DNA of 64,000 nt, taken from Cellulomonas sp. 73-145 (lineage in GTDB: Bacteria; Actinomycetota; Actinomycetes; Actinomycetales; Cellulomonadaceae). This document shows positions 47,641 through 57,859 of this stretch, piece after piece (position 1 is the stretch's first letter; each line of letters opens with the position of its first letter). The notes under the pieces are model-generated. The model was given only the letters and a program-made list of their open reading frames with translations, was not told where the DNA came from and did no database searches. The position numbers and the translations under genes were made by a program. The stretch is taken from positions 124,001-188,000 of the forward strand of contig MKTI01000002.1 of the NCBI GenBank assembly GCA_001898185.1, in the 5' to 3' direction.

Positions 47641-48762
47641 TCAGCGGGGCTGGTACGGGGAGACGACGACCTCCACGCGCTGGAACTCCTTGAGGTCCGA
47701 GTAGCCGGTGGTGGCCATCGCCCGGCGCAGGGCGCCGATCAGGTTCAGCGTGCCGTCGGCCGTCCGGCCCGGGCCGAACAGGATCTGCTCCAGGGTGCCG
47801 GCGGTGCCGACCTCGACCCGCTCACCGCGCGGCAGGTCCGGGTGGTGCGCCTCCGGCCCCCAGTGCCAGCCGCGGCCCGGCGCCTGCGTGGCGCGGGCCA
47901 GCGCGGCACCGAGCATCACCGCGTCCGCACCGCAGGCGATCGCCTTCACGAGGTCGCCGGAGCGGCCGACGCCGCCGTCGGCGATCACGTGCACGTACCG
48001 ACCGCCGGACTCGTCGAGGTAGTCGCGCCGGGCGGCGGCGACGTCCGCCACTGCCGTCGCCATCGGGGCGTGGATGCCCAGCGACACGCGCGTCGTGTGC
48101 GCCGCTCCCCCGCCGAATCCCACCAGCACGCCCGCGGCACCCGTGCGCATCAGGTGCAGCGCGGCGGTGTACGTCGACGCGCCGCCGACGATCACCGGCA
48201 CGTCGAGCTCGTAGATGAACCGCTTGAGGTTGAGCGGCTCCGCACGGCCGGACACGTGCTCGGCCGAGACGGTCGTGCCGCGGATGACGAACAGGTCGAC
48301 GCCCGCGTCGACCACGGTGCGCCAGTGCTCCTGGGTCCGCTGCGGGGACAGCGCGCCGGCCACCGTGACCCCGGCGGCGCGCACCTCCTGCAGGCGGGCG
48401 GTGATCAGCTCGGGCTTGATCGGCTGGGAGTAGATCTCCTGCATGCGCTCGGTCGCCCGGGACGGGTCCAGCGTGGCGATCTCGGCGAGCGGCGGCTCGG
48501 GGTCGTCGTAGCGCGTCCACAGGCCCTCGAGGTCGAGCACGCCGAGACCGCCGAGGCGGCCCAGCTCGACGGCGGTCGCGGGGCTCATCACCGAGTCCAT
48601 CGGCGCGGCGAGCACCGGCAGGTCGACGTGGTAGGCGTCGATCTGCCAGCCGACGTTGACCTCCTCCGGGTCGCGGGTGCGCCGGGAGGGCACCACCGCG
48701 ACGTCGTCGAAGGAGTACGCGCGGCGACCGCGCTTGCCACGTCCGATCTCGACCTCGCTCAC
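47641..48762 (-). CDS. guaB3: GuaB3-family IMP-dehydrogenase-like protein
   Basis: A 373-residue (beta/alpha)8 protein of the IMPDH/GMPR superfamily with no CBS domains. The phosphate-binding segments IADGGVGRSGDLVKAIACGAD and VGFGGGAAHTTR are present. The loop that should carry the catalytic Cys reads IRGTTVSAEHV, and the only Cys in the protein is in AIACGAD. Its reaction in actinobacteria is uncertain. TAGCCT (48774-48769) lies six bases before GTG 48762, so it is probably leaderless like guaA and guaB. Confidence 0.92.
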   Translation of the reverse strand: MSEVEIGRGKRGRRAYSFDDVAVVPSRRTRDPEEVNVGWQIDAYHVDLPVLAAPMDSVMSPATAVELGRLGGLGVLDLEGLWTRYDDPEPPLAEIATLDPSRATERMQEIYSQPIKPELITARLQEVRAAGVTVAGALSPQRTQEHWRTVVDAGVDLFVIRGTTVSAEHVSGRAEPLNLKRFIYELDVPVIVGGASTYTAALHLMRTGAAGVLVGFGGGAAHTTRVSLGIHAPMATAVADVAAARRDYLDESGGRYVHVIADGGVGRSGDLVKAIACGADAVMLGAALARATQAPGRGWHWGPEAHHPDLPRGERVEVGTAGTLEQILFGPGRTADGTLNLIGALRRAMATTGYSDLKEFQRVEVVVSPYQPR

Positions 48763-48768
48763 CGGCCC

Positions 48769-48774
48769 AGGCTA
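48769..48774 (-). promoter_or_regulatory. -10 box of leaderless guaB3
   Basis: TAGCCT on the minus strand, six bases before GTG 48762. Confidence 0.6.
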
Positions 48775-48861
48775 CCGGCGTGCCGAGCACGGCCGTGTCG
48801 GTGCCCGGTGCCATCCTGGCGCCGCAGCGGGGGTACGACGCGGTCGGTGCAGCACCGAGGT

Positions 48862-48900
48862 CAGGCAGTGAGGCCAGGCAGTGAGGGCAGGCAGTGAGGG
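48862..48900 (+). repeat. Three tandem 13-bp repeats in an exonuclease leader
   Basis: Three adjacent copies of a 13-base unit CAGGCAGTGAGG(C/G), the last two identical, end four bases before ATG 48905. Each copy contains a GAGG ribosome-site-like core and an in-frame or out-of-frame GTG. Confidence 0.85.
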
Positions 48901-48904
48901 CACG

Positions 48905-49630
48905 ATGACGACGAGCTGGAGCGAAGGGCCGCTGCTCGGCTTCGACACCGAGACCACCGGTGTGGACGTGGACAGCGACCGCATCGTCACCGCCGCGCTG
49001 GTCCGCCGGGACGCGACCAGCACCAGCATCACCACGTGGCTGATCGACCCCGGCGTGCCCATCCCGGCCGAGGCGGCCGCGATCCACGGCATCACCACCG
49101 AGCACGCCCGTGAGCACGGCAGGCCGCCGCGGGACGCGCTGGAGGAGATCGCCGTCGAGCTGGCGGAGGCGTTCCGGACCGGTGTGCCGGTGGTCGCGTA
49201 CAACGCGTCGTTCGACCTGCGGCTGCTGGACGCGGAGCTGCGCCGGCACCGCCTGCCGACGCTGCCGGACCGGCTCTACCAGGCCGCCCGCCCGGTGATC
49301 GACCCGCTGGTGCTGGACCGGGCGGAGGACCGGTTCCGGCGGGGGAAGCGCAAGCTGGTCGACCTGTGCGGCTTCTACCGCGTCATCGAGTCCGGCTCGC
49401 TCCACAGCGCCGACGTGGACGTCGTCGCCACGCTGGACGTGCTCGAGCGGATCCTCGGCCGCTTCCCGCACCTGGCGGAGCTCGACCTGGACACGCTGCA
49501 CGAGTACCAGGTGTCCGCCCACCGGGCCTGGGCCGAGGGGTTCAACGCCTGGCGCGCCGAGCAGGGCCTCGACGGCCCGGGTGCCGAGCTGGTCTGGCCG
49601 ACACGCGAACCGGCCGGCACCCTCTGGTAG
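48905..49630 (+). CDS. DnaQ-like 3'-5' exonuclease
   Basis: A 241-residue DEDD exonuclease. Motif I is FDTETTG (about 15-21), motif II is AYNASFDLRLL (about 98-108), and motif III with its His and Asp is SLHSADVDVVATLDVL. It resembles the epsilon-like proofreading or RNase T group without a BRCT or helicase fusion. ATG 48905 is used, with GTG 48881 as an in-frame alternative inside the tandem repeat. The gene is divergent from guaB3. Confidence 0.9.
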   Translation: MTTSWSEGPLLGFDTETTGVDVDSDRIVTAALVRRDATSTSITTWLIDPGVPIPAEAAAIHGITTEHAREHGRPPRDALEEIAVELAEAFRTGVPVVAYNASFDLRLLDAELRRHRLPTLPDRLYQAARPVIDPLVLDRAEDRFRRGKRKLVDLCGFYRVIESGSLHSADVDVVATLDVLERILGRFPHLAELDLDTLHEYQVSAHRAWAEGFNAWRAEQGLDGPGAELVWPTREPAGTLW

Positions 49631-49646
49631 GGCGCCGGCCGGTTCG
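49606..49646 (+). terminator. Terminator overlapping the exonuclease 3' end
   Basis: A perfect 13-bp stem (49606-49618 with 49634-49646) and 15-base loop. The left arm is inside the coding sequence and the stop codon is in the loop. It also faces the convergent guaB gene. Confidence 0.65.
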
Positions 49647-49657
49647 GGTCGAGCAGA

Positions 49658-51956
<2,299 letters not shown>

Positions 51957-51999
51957 TCGGCTAACCCTCCCCTGCAACGGACACCCATCTGGGCGTTTA

Positions 52000-52011
52000 C
52001 CGATACATCGG
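52000..52011. promoter_or_regulatory. Palindrome upstream of the atypical LuxR gene
   Basis: A perfect CCGAT-AC-ATCGG palindrome about 45 bases upstream of ATG 51956, in the promoter region. It is a candidate autoregulatory site. Confidence 0.35.
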
Positions 52012-52085
52012 CCCGCTGGACCAGGACGTTAGCGGCACCGGAGGAACTGCTTGACTGCGCGGTGCCGAATTGCCCCGTGGAGGGC

Positions 52086-52103
52086 GGACAACCGGAATTG
52101 TCC
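52086..52103 (-). repeat. Inverted repeat downstream of the MerR gene
   Basis: GGACAA-N6-TTGTCC lies 30 bases after the MerR stop. It may be a weak terminator or a regulator site for the next gene. Nothing else is visible in 51957-52132 apart from the palindrome at 52000. Confidence 0.4.
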
Positions 52104-52132
52104 GTGACCCGTTCGAGTGGATCTCCGGGGCA

Positions 52133-53092
52133 TCACCCGAGAAATCGCCCGCCGTGACTCGAGGTTCCCCCCGACTCGCCGAGCGCCGCCAGCACCTCGT
52201 GCAGCAGCCCGGTGAAGGTCCGCGCACGGTGCACGGAGCGACCCAGCGGGAGCAGCTCGGCCGCCGAGTCCGGGACCATCACGAAGTGCGGTACCTCGGG
52301 CCGGTCCTCGGCGAGCCGCGCGACGGGCGCCAGGTCCGGCACCTGCTGCTGAGACACGGTGACCAGCGCGCCGGCCCGCGTCATCGCGACCAGCTCCACG
52401 GCGTGCCGACCCGACAAGGGGCCGCCCACCACGCGAGCGTCCACGCCGTGCTGGACGAGCGCCGCCGCCAGCGCGTGCGCCAGCAGCGGCCGCGGGGCAC
52501 CGGACGGCACCAGGACGAGGACGACGGGCTGGCCCGTCGTCTCGTGGTCCGGCGTCACGTCCCGGAGGGCGCCCAGGGCGGCTGCCCGCAGCACCGTCTC
52601 GGCGTCGGCGCCGGGGCGGTCGATCACGGTCCGGCGGCTCAGCGCCTCGAGCGCCGGCTCGACCAGGGCGGTCCACCAGCTGACCACGTCACCGCCGGCG
52701 CCGATCCGCAGCAGAGCCGCGCACCCGTCGCCGTCACCGGCGAGAGCCGCGTCCACCACGGGACCCGGCGTCCGGGACGCGCTCGGCGCCGGTACGGCGA
52801 CCCGGTCGGGCACCGCGTCGAGGAGCGAACCGCCGGAGACCTCGGTGGCGAGCGCGATGCGCGCCGCCTCGCCGGGCGCGACGCCGTCGATGGTCAGCCG
52901 CCGCATCACCAGCAGGCGGGCGAGGTCCTCGGCGCCGTACCGACGGTGGGAGCCCGCGGGGTGCTCGGACGGCCCGAGACCGTAACGGCGGTCCCAGGTC
53001 CGCAGCGTCGCCGGTGCGACGCCGAGGCGACGGGCGACCGCAGCGACCGTGAGCGCCGGCGCCAGGTGCGCGGCCTGCTCGTCTTCGGCCAT
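52133..53092 (-). CDS. MerR-family regulator with cobalamin-binding-like C-terminal domain
   Basis: A 319-residue protein. The N-terminal MerR HTH (about 15-80) has [27 protein letters not shown] (read as HTH plus wing) and [13 protein letters not shown]. The C-terminal half looks like the CarH/LitR B12-binding fold: a helical region, then [23 protein letters not shown] and a Rossmann-like end. The DxHxxG motif that would ligate cobalamin is replaced by PSGAPRPLL, so light or B12 sensing is unlikely. CACAAT lies six bases before ATG 53092. The targets are unknown. Confidence 0.85.
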   Translation of the reverse strand: MAEDEQAAHLAPALTVAAVARRLGVAPATLRTWDRRYGLGPSEHPAGSHRRYGAEDLARLLVMRRLTIDGVAPGEAARIALATEVSGGSLLDAVPDRVAVPAPSASRTPGPVVDAALAGDGDGCAALLRIGAGGDVVSWWTALVEPALEALSRRTVIDRPGADAETVLRAAALGALRDVTPDHETTGQPVVLVLVPSGAPRPLLAHALAAALVQHGVDARVVGGPLSGRHAVELVAMTRAGALVTVSQQQVPDLAPVARLAEDRPEVPHFVMVPDSAAELLPLGRSVHRARTFTGLLHEVLAALGESGGTSSHGGRFLG

Positions 53093-53235
53093 GACGCGAT
53101 TGTGCCAGGCCGCAGGAGCCTGAGCACTGCAGTGGTCGCGCTCCCGCGCCTGATGCCGTGGCCTGCACCGACACCCGGACCGGATCTGGGCAGGCGTCCA
53201 TATCGTTTCAGCGAGGCTGAACTTCCGACCGGGTC

Positions 53236-53265
53236 TTGAACAACCTGTGGCGCGGTTGCTACGGT
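53236..53265 (+). promoter_or_regulatory. whiB3 promoter
   Basis: -35 TTGAAC (53236-53241), 18-bp spacer and -10 TACGGT (53260-53265). The predicted leader to ATG 53365 is about 93 bases, unusually long for this window. Confidence 0.6.
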
Positions 53266-53364
53266 GACCACGCACCACCCGATCGACCGGCACCGCCCGT
53301 TGCGGCGCCAGGGCGGTCCGCACGCAGCGGCCGACGAGGCCGAGGACACGAGGAGGACGACCAG

Positions 53365-53661
53365 ATGGCCGAGATCTCGCGCTTGCCCGGTCCGGTGATG
53401 GACCTGTGGGAGTGGCAGTTCCAGGGAGCGTGCCGCGACGCCGACGAGAACCTCTTCTTCCACCCTGAGGGCGAGCGTGGCGCCGCCCGCCGCCGGCGTG
53501 CCGAGGCGGCCAAGGCGATCTGCGCCACGTGCCCGGTGATCAAGGAGTGCCGCGAGCAGTCGCTCGCCGTGCGCGAGCCCTACGGCGTGTGGGGCGGCCT
53601 GTCCGAGGACGAGCGGGCTGCTGTGCTGGCCGAGCGGGCGGGCCACCGGCACGTCGGCTGA
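53365..53661 (+). CDS. whiB3: WhiB3/WhiD-type iron-sulfur transcription factor
   Basis: A 98-residue redox-sensing regulator that binds a [4Fe-4S] cluster and partners sigma A. Four Cys ligands are at 23, 53, 56 and 62 (GACRDAD, CATCPVIKEC). The GVWGG turn is at 74-78. The N-terminal WEWQFQGACR and EPYGVWGGLSEDER segments match WhiB3/WhiD rather than WhiB1 or WhiB2. ATG 53365 has AGGAGGA upstream. Its position beside groES matches the M. tuberculosis whiB3 locus as I remember it. Confidence 0.95.
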   Translation: MAEISRLPGPVMDLWEWQFQGACRDADENLFFHPEGERGAARRRRAEAAKAICATCPVIKECREQSLAVREPYGVWGGLSEDERAAVLAERAGHRHVG

Positions 53662-53675
53662 GAGAGCTCAGCGCT

Positions 53676-53713
53676 CCACGGACCCGAACGACCGCGCCAC
53701 GGACCCGAACGAC
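53676..53713. repeat. 17-bp direct repeat after whiB3
   Basis: Two identical 17-base copies starting CCACGGACCCGAAC (53676-53692 and 53697-53713), period 21, just before the terminator. Probably a local duplication. Confidence 0.7.
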
Positions 53714-53749
53714 GAGGGCCCCTCTCCCGACCGGGAGAGGGGCCCTCGT
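53712..53749. terminator. Bidirectional terminator between whiB3 and groES
   Basis: A perfect 17-bp stem (53712-53728 with 53733-53749) with a 4-base loop between convergent genes. Confidence 0.85.
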
Positions 53750-53768
53750 TCATGACGGGGGGCGAGGA

Positions 53769-54062
53769 TCAGCCCACGACCGCCAGCACGTCACGCGCGG
53801 ACAGGATGAGGAACTCCTCGCCCGCGTACTTGACCTCGGTGCCGCCGTACTTGGAGTAGATGACCTTGTCACCCACCGCGACGTCGAGCGGCACGCGGTT
53901 GCCCTTGTCGTCGATGCGACCCGGGCCGACGGCGAGGACCTCGCCCTCCTGCGGCTTCTCCTTGGCGCTGTCCGGGATGACCAGACCGGACGCGGTCGTG
54001 GTCTCGGCCTCGAGGGCCTTCACCACGATCCGGTCCTCGAGGGGCTTGATGGAGACCGACAC
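53769..54062 (-). CDS. groES: Co-chaperonin GroES
   Basis: The 97-residue cap of the GroEL chaperonin. Typical strands are [12 protein letters not shown] near the start and [17 protein letters not shown] with the final [15 protein letters not shown]. No groEL follows: after the stop the strand is empty and the next gene is whiB3 in the opposite direction. The functional groEL must be elsewhere. Expression is under HrcA control judging by the CIRCE element upstream. Confidence 0.98.
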   Translation of the reverse strand: MSVSIKPLEDRIVVKALEAETTTASGLVIPDSAKEKPQEGEVLAVGPGRIDDKGNRVPLDVAVGDKVIYSKYGGTEVKYAGEEFLILSARDVLAVVG

Positions 54063-54151
54063 AGCGGACCTCCCCTTCGCATGTGAGTAGTTCAGCAGGT
54101 CAGTGCCGCACCGTCAGCCGCCGTCGTCGCGGTGCCGGGACCTGGGTGCGG

Positions 54152-54178
54152 TTGGCACACTCACCGGGAGAGTGCCAG
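54152..54178 (-). promoter_or_regulatory. Second, imperfect CIRCE-like inverted repeat
   Basis: TTGGCAC and GTGCCAG arms around a 13-base centre lie between the groES promoter and the start codon. The arms match CIRCE imperfectly, so this may be a weaker HrcA site. Confidence 0.45.
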
Positions 54179-54185
54179 CTCCTCA

Positions 54186-54226
54186 CTCTAGGAACGCCTT
54201 AGCACTCGGTCAAGGCGAGTGCCAGC
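54186..54226 (-). promoter_or_regulatory. groES promoter with CIRCE (HrcA) element
   Basis: A CIRCE element TTAGCACTC-N9-GAGTGCCAG spans 54200-54226. On the minus strand, the -35 TTGACC (54214-54209) lies in its centre, and after a 17-bp spacer the -10 TAGAGT is at 54191-54186. HrcA bound here would cover the -35 box. This is heat-shock control by a known mechanism. Confidence 0.9.
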
Positions 54227-54268
54227 ACCGGGCGGCGTCGCCGCCGGTCGCCGTGCGAGGATCGCCGC

Positions 54269-55525
54269 ATGGACGCCGCCAGCCTCTCGCTCCTGCTCAG
54301 CGAGCAGGGCTGGGCGTTGCTGACCGCGCTGCCACCGTACGACGAGCAGCGGGTGATGGCCCTGTCCACCCGGCTCCAGGCCGAGGGCCTGGACCCGGCA
54401 CTCGTCGCCGCGGCACTGACGCAGTCACGCCTGCGCGCGCGGGCGCGCACCAAGTTCGGGGACTTCGCGGACGGGATGCTGTTCACACCGGCCGGTCTGG
54501 AGCAGGCGACCCGCCTGCCGGTCGCGGCGCACCATGCGCGGCGCTACCTCGCCGCCGGGCTGACCCGGGTGGCGGACCTGACGACCGGGATCGGCGCCGA
54601 CGCGATGGCGCTGGCGGGCGTCGGCATCCAGGTGCTGGCGGTGGACCTCGACGAGGTGACCGCGGCGGTCGCGACGGTCAACCTGCGGCACTTCCCCGAG
54701 GCACAGGTGCGCCACGGCGACGGTCTGCAGCTGGACCTCGCGGCGGAGGGCGTCGACGGCGTCTACGCCGACCCGGCCCGGCGCAGCGCCGCTGGACGGC
54801 GCAGCTGGGAGCCGACGGACTGGACCCCGCCGCTGGACGCGCTGCTCGCGCTTCGCGACCGGGTGCCCGCCGTCGGCCTCAAGCTCGGACCAGGGCTCCC
54901 CCACCGGCTCGTGCCCGACGGCGCGCTCGCCCAGTGGGTGTCCGTCGACGGTGACGTCGTCGAGGTGGGTCTGTGGTTCGGCCCCCTGGCACCCGAGGGC
55001 CCCGGACGGTCCGCGCTGGTGCTGCGCGACGGCCGCGCGCACACGCTGACCGGCGGGACGGACGACGACGAGCGGCCGCCGGTCGGCGCCGTCGGCACCT
55101 ACCTGTACGAGCCGGACGGCGCGGTGATCCGCGCCGGCCTGGTCGGCACCGTCGCGCAGGACCTGAGCGGCCGGCTGCTGGACCCCACCATCGCGTACGT
55201 CACCGCCGACCGGCTGGTGCCGAGCGACGTCGCCACGACCTACCGCGTCCTGGACGACCTGCCCTTCGGCGTCAAGCGGCTGCGCACCTACCTCCGCGAG
55301 CGCGGGGTGGGTCGGCTCACCGTCAAGAAGCGCGGCACCGCCGTGACGCCCGAGCAGCTGCGCGGGCAGCTGGACCTGCGCGGCGACGCCGAGGCCACCG
55401 TGGTGCTCACCCGCGTCGGCGGTTCGCAGCGGGTGCTGCTCGTCGAGCCGGTCGCCGGCCCGACCGCGGCGACCACCGGCCGGTCCGACCCTGCCGCCTC
55501 CGGCGGCGAGCCCGAGGAGCCCTGA
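54269..55525 (+). CDS. SAM-dependent methyltransferase with THUMP-like domain
   Basis: A 418-residue protein. A helical N-terminus (about 1-85) is followed by a class I methyltransferase fold (VADLTTGIGADAMALAGVG, then LAVDLDEVTAAVA), and a conserved YADPARRSAAGRR in the position of motif IV. The C-terminal part (about 330-400, LRTYLRERGVGRLTVKKRGTA; read as one region) is a THUMP-like domain. RNA is the probable substrate, but the target is not known. GAGGAT lies six bases before ATG 54269. It overlaps the next gene by one base. Confidence 0.88.
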   Translation: MDAASLSLLLSEQGWALLTALPPYDEQRVMALSTRLQAEGLDPALVAAALTQSRLRARARTKFGDFADGMLFTPAGLEQATRLPVAAHHARRYLAAGLTRVADLTTGIGADAMALAGVGIQVLAVDLDEVTAAVATVNLRHFPEAQVRHGDGLQLDLAAEGVDGVYADPARRSAAGRRSWEPTDWTPPLDALLALRDRVPAVGLKLGPGLPHRLVPDGALAQWVSVDGDVVEVGLWFGPLAPEGPGRSALVLRDGRAHTLTGGTDDDERPPVGAVGTYLYEPDGAVIRAGLVGTVAQDLSGRLLDPTIAYVTADRLVPSDVATTYRVLDDLPFGVKRLRTYLRERGVGRLTVKKRGTAVTPEQLRGQLDLRGDAEATVVLTRVGGSQRVLLVEPVAGPTAATTGRSDPAASGGEPEEP

Positions 55526-56673
55526 TGGCGGCACCCGTGCCCCTGCCGTTCGCCGTGTCCGAGCGGTCGACCATCGGCATCGAGTGGGAGGTCGCCCTGG
55601 TCGACGCCGACTCCGGTGACCTGCGGCAGGCCGCCCAGACCATCCTGCAGGCGGTGCGCGCCGAGGACGGCAGCGACCACCCGAACATCAGCCAGGAGCT
55701 GCTGCTCAACACCATCGAGGTGCAGAGCGGCAAGTGCCGGACCGTCGCGGAGGCCGCGGCGGATCTCCAGGTCGCGCTGGACCAGGTGCGGCGCGTCGCC
55801 GAACCGCTGCGGATCGAGCTGATGGGCAGCGGCACGCACCCGTTCGCCCACTGGGCCACCCAGAAGGTGACGGACAAGCAGCGCTACGCCACGCTGATCG
55901 ACCGCACCCAGTGGTGGGGCCGGCAGATGCTGATCTACGGCGTGCACGTGCACGTCGGCATCGAGGACCGCGCCAAGGTGCTGCCGCTGTCCCGCGCGAT
56001 GCTCACCGTGTTCGGCACCATCCAGTCGCTGTCCGCGTCGTCGCCGTTCTGGGCCGGCGCCGACACCGGCTACGCCTCGAACCGCGCGCTGATCTTCCAG
56101 CAGCTGCCGACGGCCGGCCTGCCGCCGCAGTTCGACCAGTGGTCGCAGCTCGAGCAGTACGTCGGCGACATGGTGCACACCGGCGTGATCGACCAGGTGG
56201 ACGAGGTGCGCTGGGACATCCGGCCCTCCCCGCGCTTCGGCACCCTCGAGATGCGCATCGCCGACGGCGCCGCGAACCTCCTGGAGGTCACCGCGATCTC
56301 CGCGCTGACCCACTGCTTCGTCGAGCACTTCTCCGAGCTGCTCGACCGCGGCGAGCCCCTGCCGACCTTGCAGCCCTGGTTCGTGCAGGAGAACAAGTGG
56401 CGCTCGGCGCGCTACGGCATGGACGCGATCCTGATCACCGACGCCGCCGGCGACGAGGAGCTGGTGACCGACTCGGTCACCCGGTGGCTGGAGGTCCTCG
56501 CGCCCGTCGCCGAGCGGCTGGGCTGCGGCGCCGAGCTGGAGCAGGTCCGCACCATCCTCCGCCGCGGCGCGTCGTACCAGCGGCAGCGGGCGGTCGCGCG
56601 CCGCAACGCCGGCGACCTCGGCGCGGTGGTCCGCGCGCTGGTCGAGGAGTTCAGGGCCGGACGACCGCTGTAG
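55525..56673 (+). CDS. Glutamate-cysteine ligase family 2 (GCS2/YbdK type)
   Basis: A carboxylate-amine ligase that joins glutamate to an amine by ATP, described as a weak gamma-glutamylcysteine synthetase. The 382-residue protein begins FAVSERSTIGIEWEVALVD and has the family HVHVGIEDR and FGTLEMRIADG motifs. Actinobacteria of this group make mycothiol rather than glutathione, so the physiological product is uncertain. It overlaps the methyltransferase gene by one base (TGATG) and converges on tsaD. Confidence 0.92.
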   Translation: MAAPVPLPFAVSERSTIGIEWEVALVDADSGDLRQAAQTILQAVRAEDGSDHPNISQELLLNTIEVQSGKCRTVAEAAADLQVALDQVRRVAEPLRIELMGSGTHPFAHWATQKVTDKQRYATLIDRTQWWGRQMLIYGVHVHVGIEDRAKVLPLSRAMLTVFGTIQSLSASSPFWAGADTGYASNRALIFQQLPTAGLPPQFDQWSQLEQYVGDMVHTGVIDQVDEVRWDIRPSPRFGTLEMRIADGAANLLEVTAISALTHCFVEHFSELLDRGEPLPTLQPWFVQENKWRSARYGMDAILITDAAGDEELVTDSVTRWLEVLAPVAERLGCGAELEQVRTILRRGASYQRQRAVARRNAGDLGAVVRALVEEFRAGRPL

Positions 56674-56706
56674 CGGTCCCGGGGTGGCGCCCCGCGCCGT
56701 CCGCCG

Positions 56707-57762
56707 CTAAACGAGCACCTGGGTCAGCGGCATGGACGAGTCGACCGGCAGGTCCAGCGACGACGCCGGCCGCCCCCGGCGCACCAGCGCGGAGCCGAGC
56801 GCCGCGATCATCGCGCCGTTGTCCGTGCAGTACCGGATCGGCGGGATGCGCAGCGTGATGCCGGCCTCCTCGCAGCGCAGCGCGGCCATGTCACGCAGCT
56901 GCGAGTTCGCCGAGAAGCCGCCGCCGACCACCAGCGTGCCGACGCCGTGGGCCTTGCAGGCGGCGATCGCCTTGGCGGTCAGCACGTCGGCGACCGCGGC
57001 GGCGAACGACGCGGCCACGTCGTGCAGCGGGATCTCGAGCCCGGCGTCCTCGCGGGCCTCGACCCACCGGGCCACGGCGGTCTTGAGCCCGGAGAAGGAG
57101 AAGTCGGTCGCGTGCGCGGCCTGGTCCTTCGCCGCGGTGAGGCCGCGCGGGAACCGGATCGCCCCCGGGTCGCCCTCGCGCGCCAGCCGGTCGATGTGCG
57201 GACCGCCCGGGTACGGCAGGCCGAGCAGGCGGCCGACCTTGTCGAACGCCTCCCCCGCCGCGTCGTCGAGCGTCGAGCCGAGCTCGGTCACCTCGACGGT
57301 GTCGTCGATCCGGAGCAGGGAGGAGTGGCCGCCGGAGACGACGAGGGCGAGCACCCGCTCCGGGAAGGGTCCGTCGACCAGCTCGTCGACCACCGCGTGG
57401 CCGATCACGTGGTTGACGCCGTACAGCGGACGGTCCAGGGCCACGGCGAGGGCCTTGGCGGCGGAGGCGCCGATGGTCAGCGGGCCGACGAGACCCGGAC
57501 CGGCGGTGACGGCGATCGCGTCGACCTGCTCGAGCCCCACGCCGGCGGTGCCGAGCGCCCGGCGGATGGTGGGGATCATCGCCTCGAGGTGGGCCCGCGA
57601 GGCGATCTCGGGGATGATCCCGCCGAAGCGCGCGTGCTCGTCCATCGAGCTCGCGACGGAGTCCACCAGCAGCTCGTACCCGCTGACGAGGGCCACGCCC
57701 GTCTCGTCGCAGGAGGTCTCGATGCCGAGGACGAGCGGGTCGGTGGATCCAGGCAGCGGCAC
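56707..57762 (-). CDS. tsaD: tRNA N6-adenosine threonylcarbamoyltransferase
   Basis: Transfers threonylcarbamoyl to A37 of ANN-decoding tRNAs. The 351-residue protein has the ASKHA start [14 protein letters not shown], the metal-binding His pair in [11 protein letters not shown], and the VSGGHSSLL and late NGAMIAALG motifs. TATCCT (57774-57769) lies six bases before GTG 57762 with no ribosome site, so it is probably leaderless. Its partners tsaB and tsaE are in a separate operon at 59.9-61.2 kb. Confidence 0.97.
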   Translation of the reverse strand: MPLPGSTDPLVLGIETSCDETGVALVSGYELLVDSVASSMDEHARFGGIIPEIASRAHLEAMIPTIRRALGTAGVGLEQVDAIAVTAGPGLVGPLTIGASAAKALAVALDRPLYGVNHVIGHAVVDELVDGPFPERVLALVVSGGHSSLLRIDDTVEVTELGSTLDDAAGEAFDKVGRLLGLPYPGGPHIDRLAREGDPGAIRFPRGLTAAKDQAAHATDFSFSGLKTAVARWVEAREDAGLEIPLHDVAASFAAAVADVLTAKAIAACKAHGVGTLVVGGGFSANSQLRDMAALRCEEAGITLRIPPIRYCTDNGAMIAALGSALVRRGRPASSLDLPVDSSMPLTQVLV

Positions 57763-57768
57763 GAGGAC

Positions 57769-57774
57769 AGGATA
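57769..57774 (-). promoter_or_regulatory. -10 box of leaderless tsaD
   Basis: TATCCT on the minus strand, six bases before GTG 57762, identical to the guaA arrangement. Confidence 0.65.
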
Positions 57775-57840
57775 GGCGAGGGCCCGGGATCTGCCCGGCT
57801 GTGGCGCAGGTCACACCCGTGGCGGGAAGTGACCCCAGCG

Positions 57841-57854
57841 GTTGAATGTTCAAC
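57841..57854 (+). promoter_or_regulatory. MarR-type operator before the nitroreductase gene
   Basis: A perfect GTTGAA-TG-TTCAAC palindrome ends five bases before GTG 57860. This form is typical of MarR-family operators. No MarR gene is in the window. Confidence 0.6.
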
Positions 57855-57859
57855 GAGTT

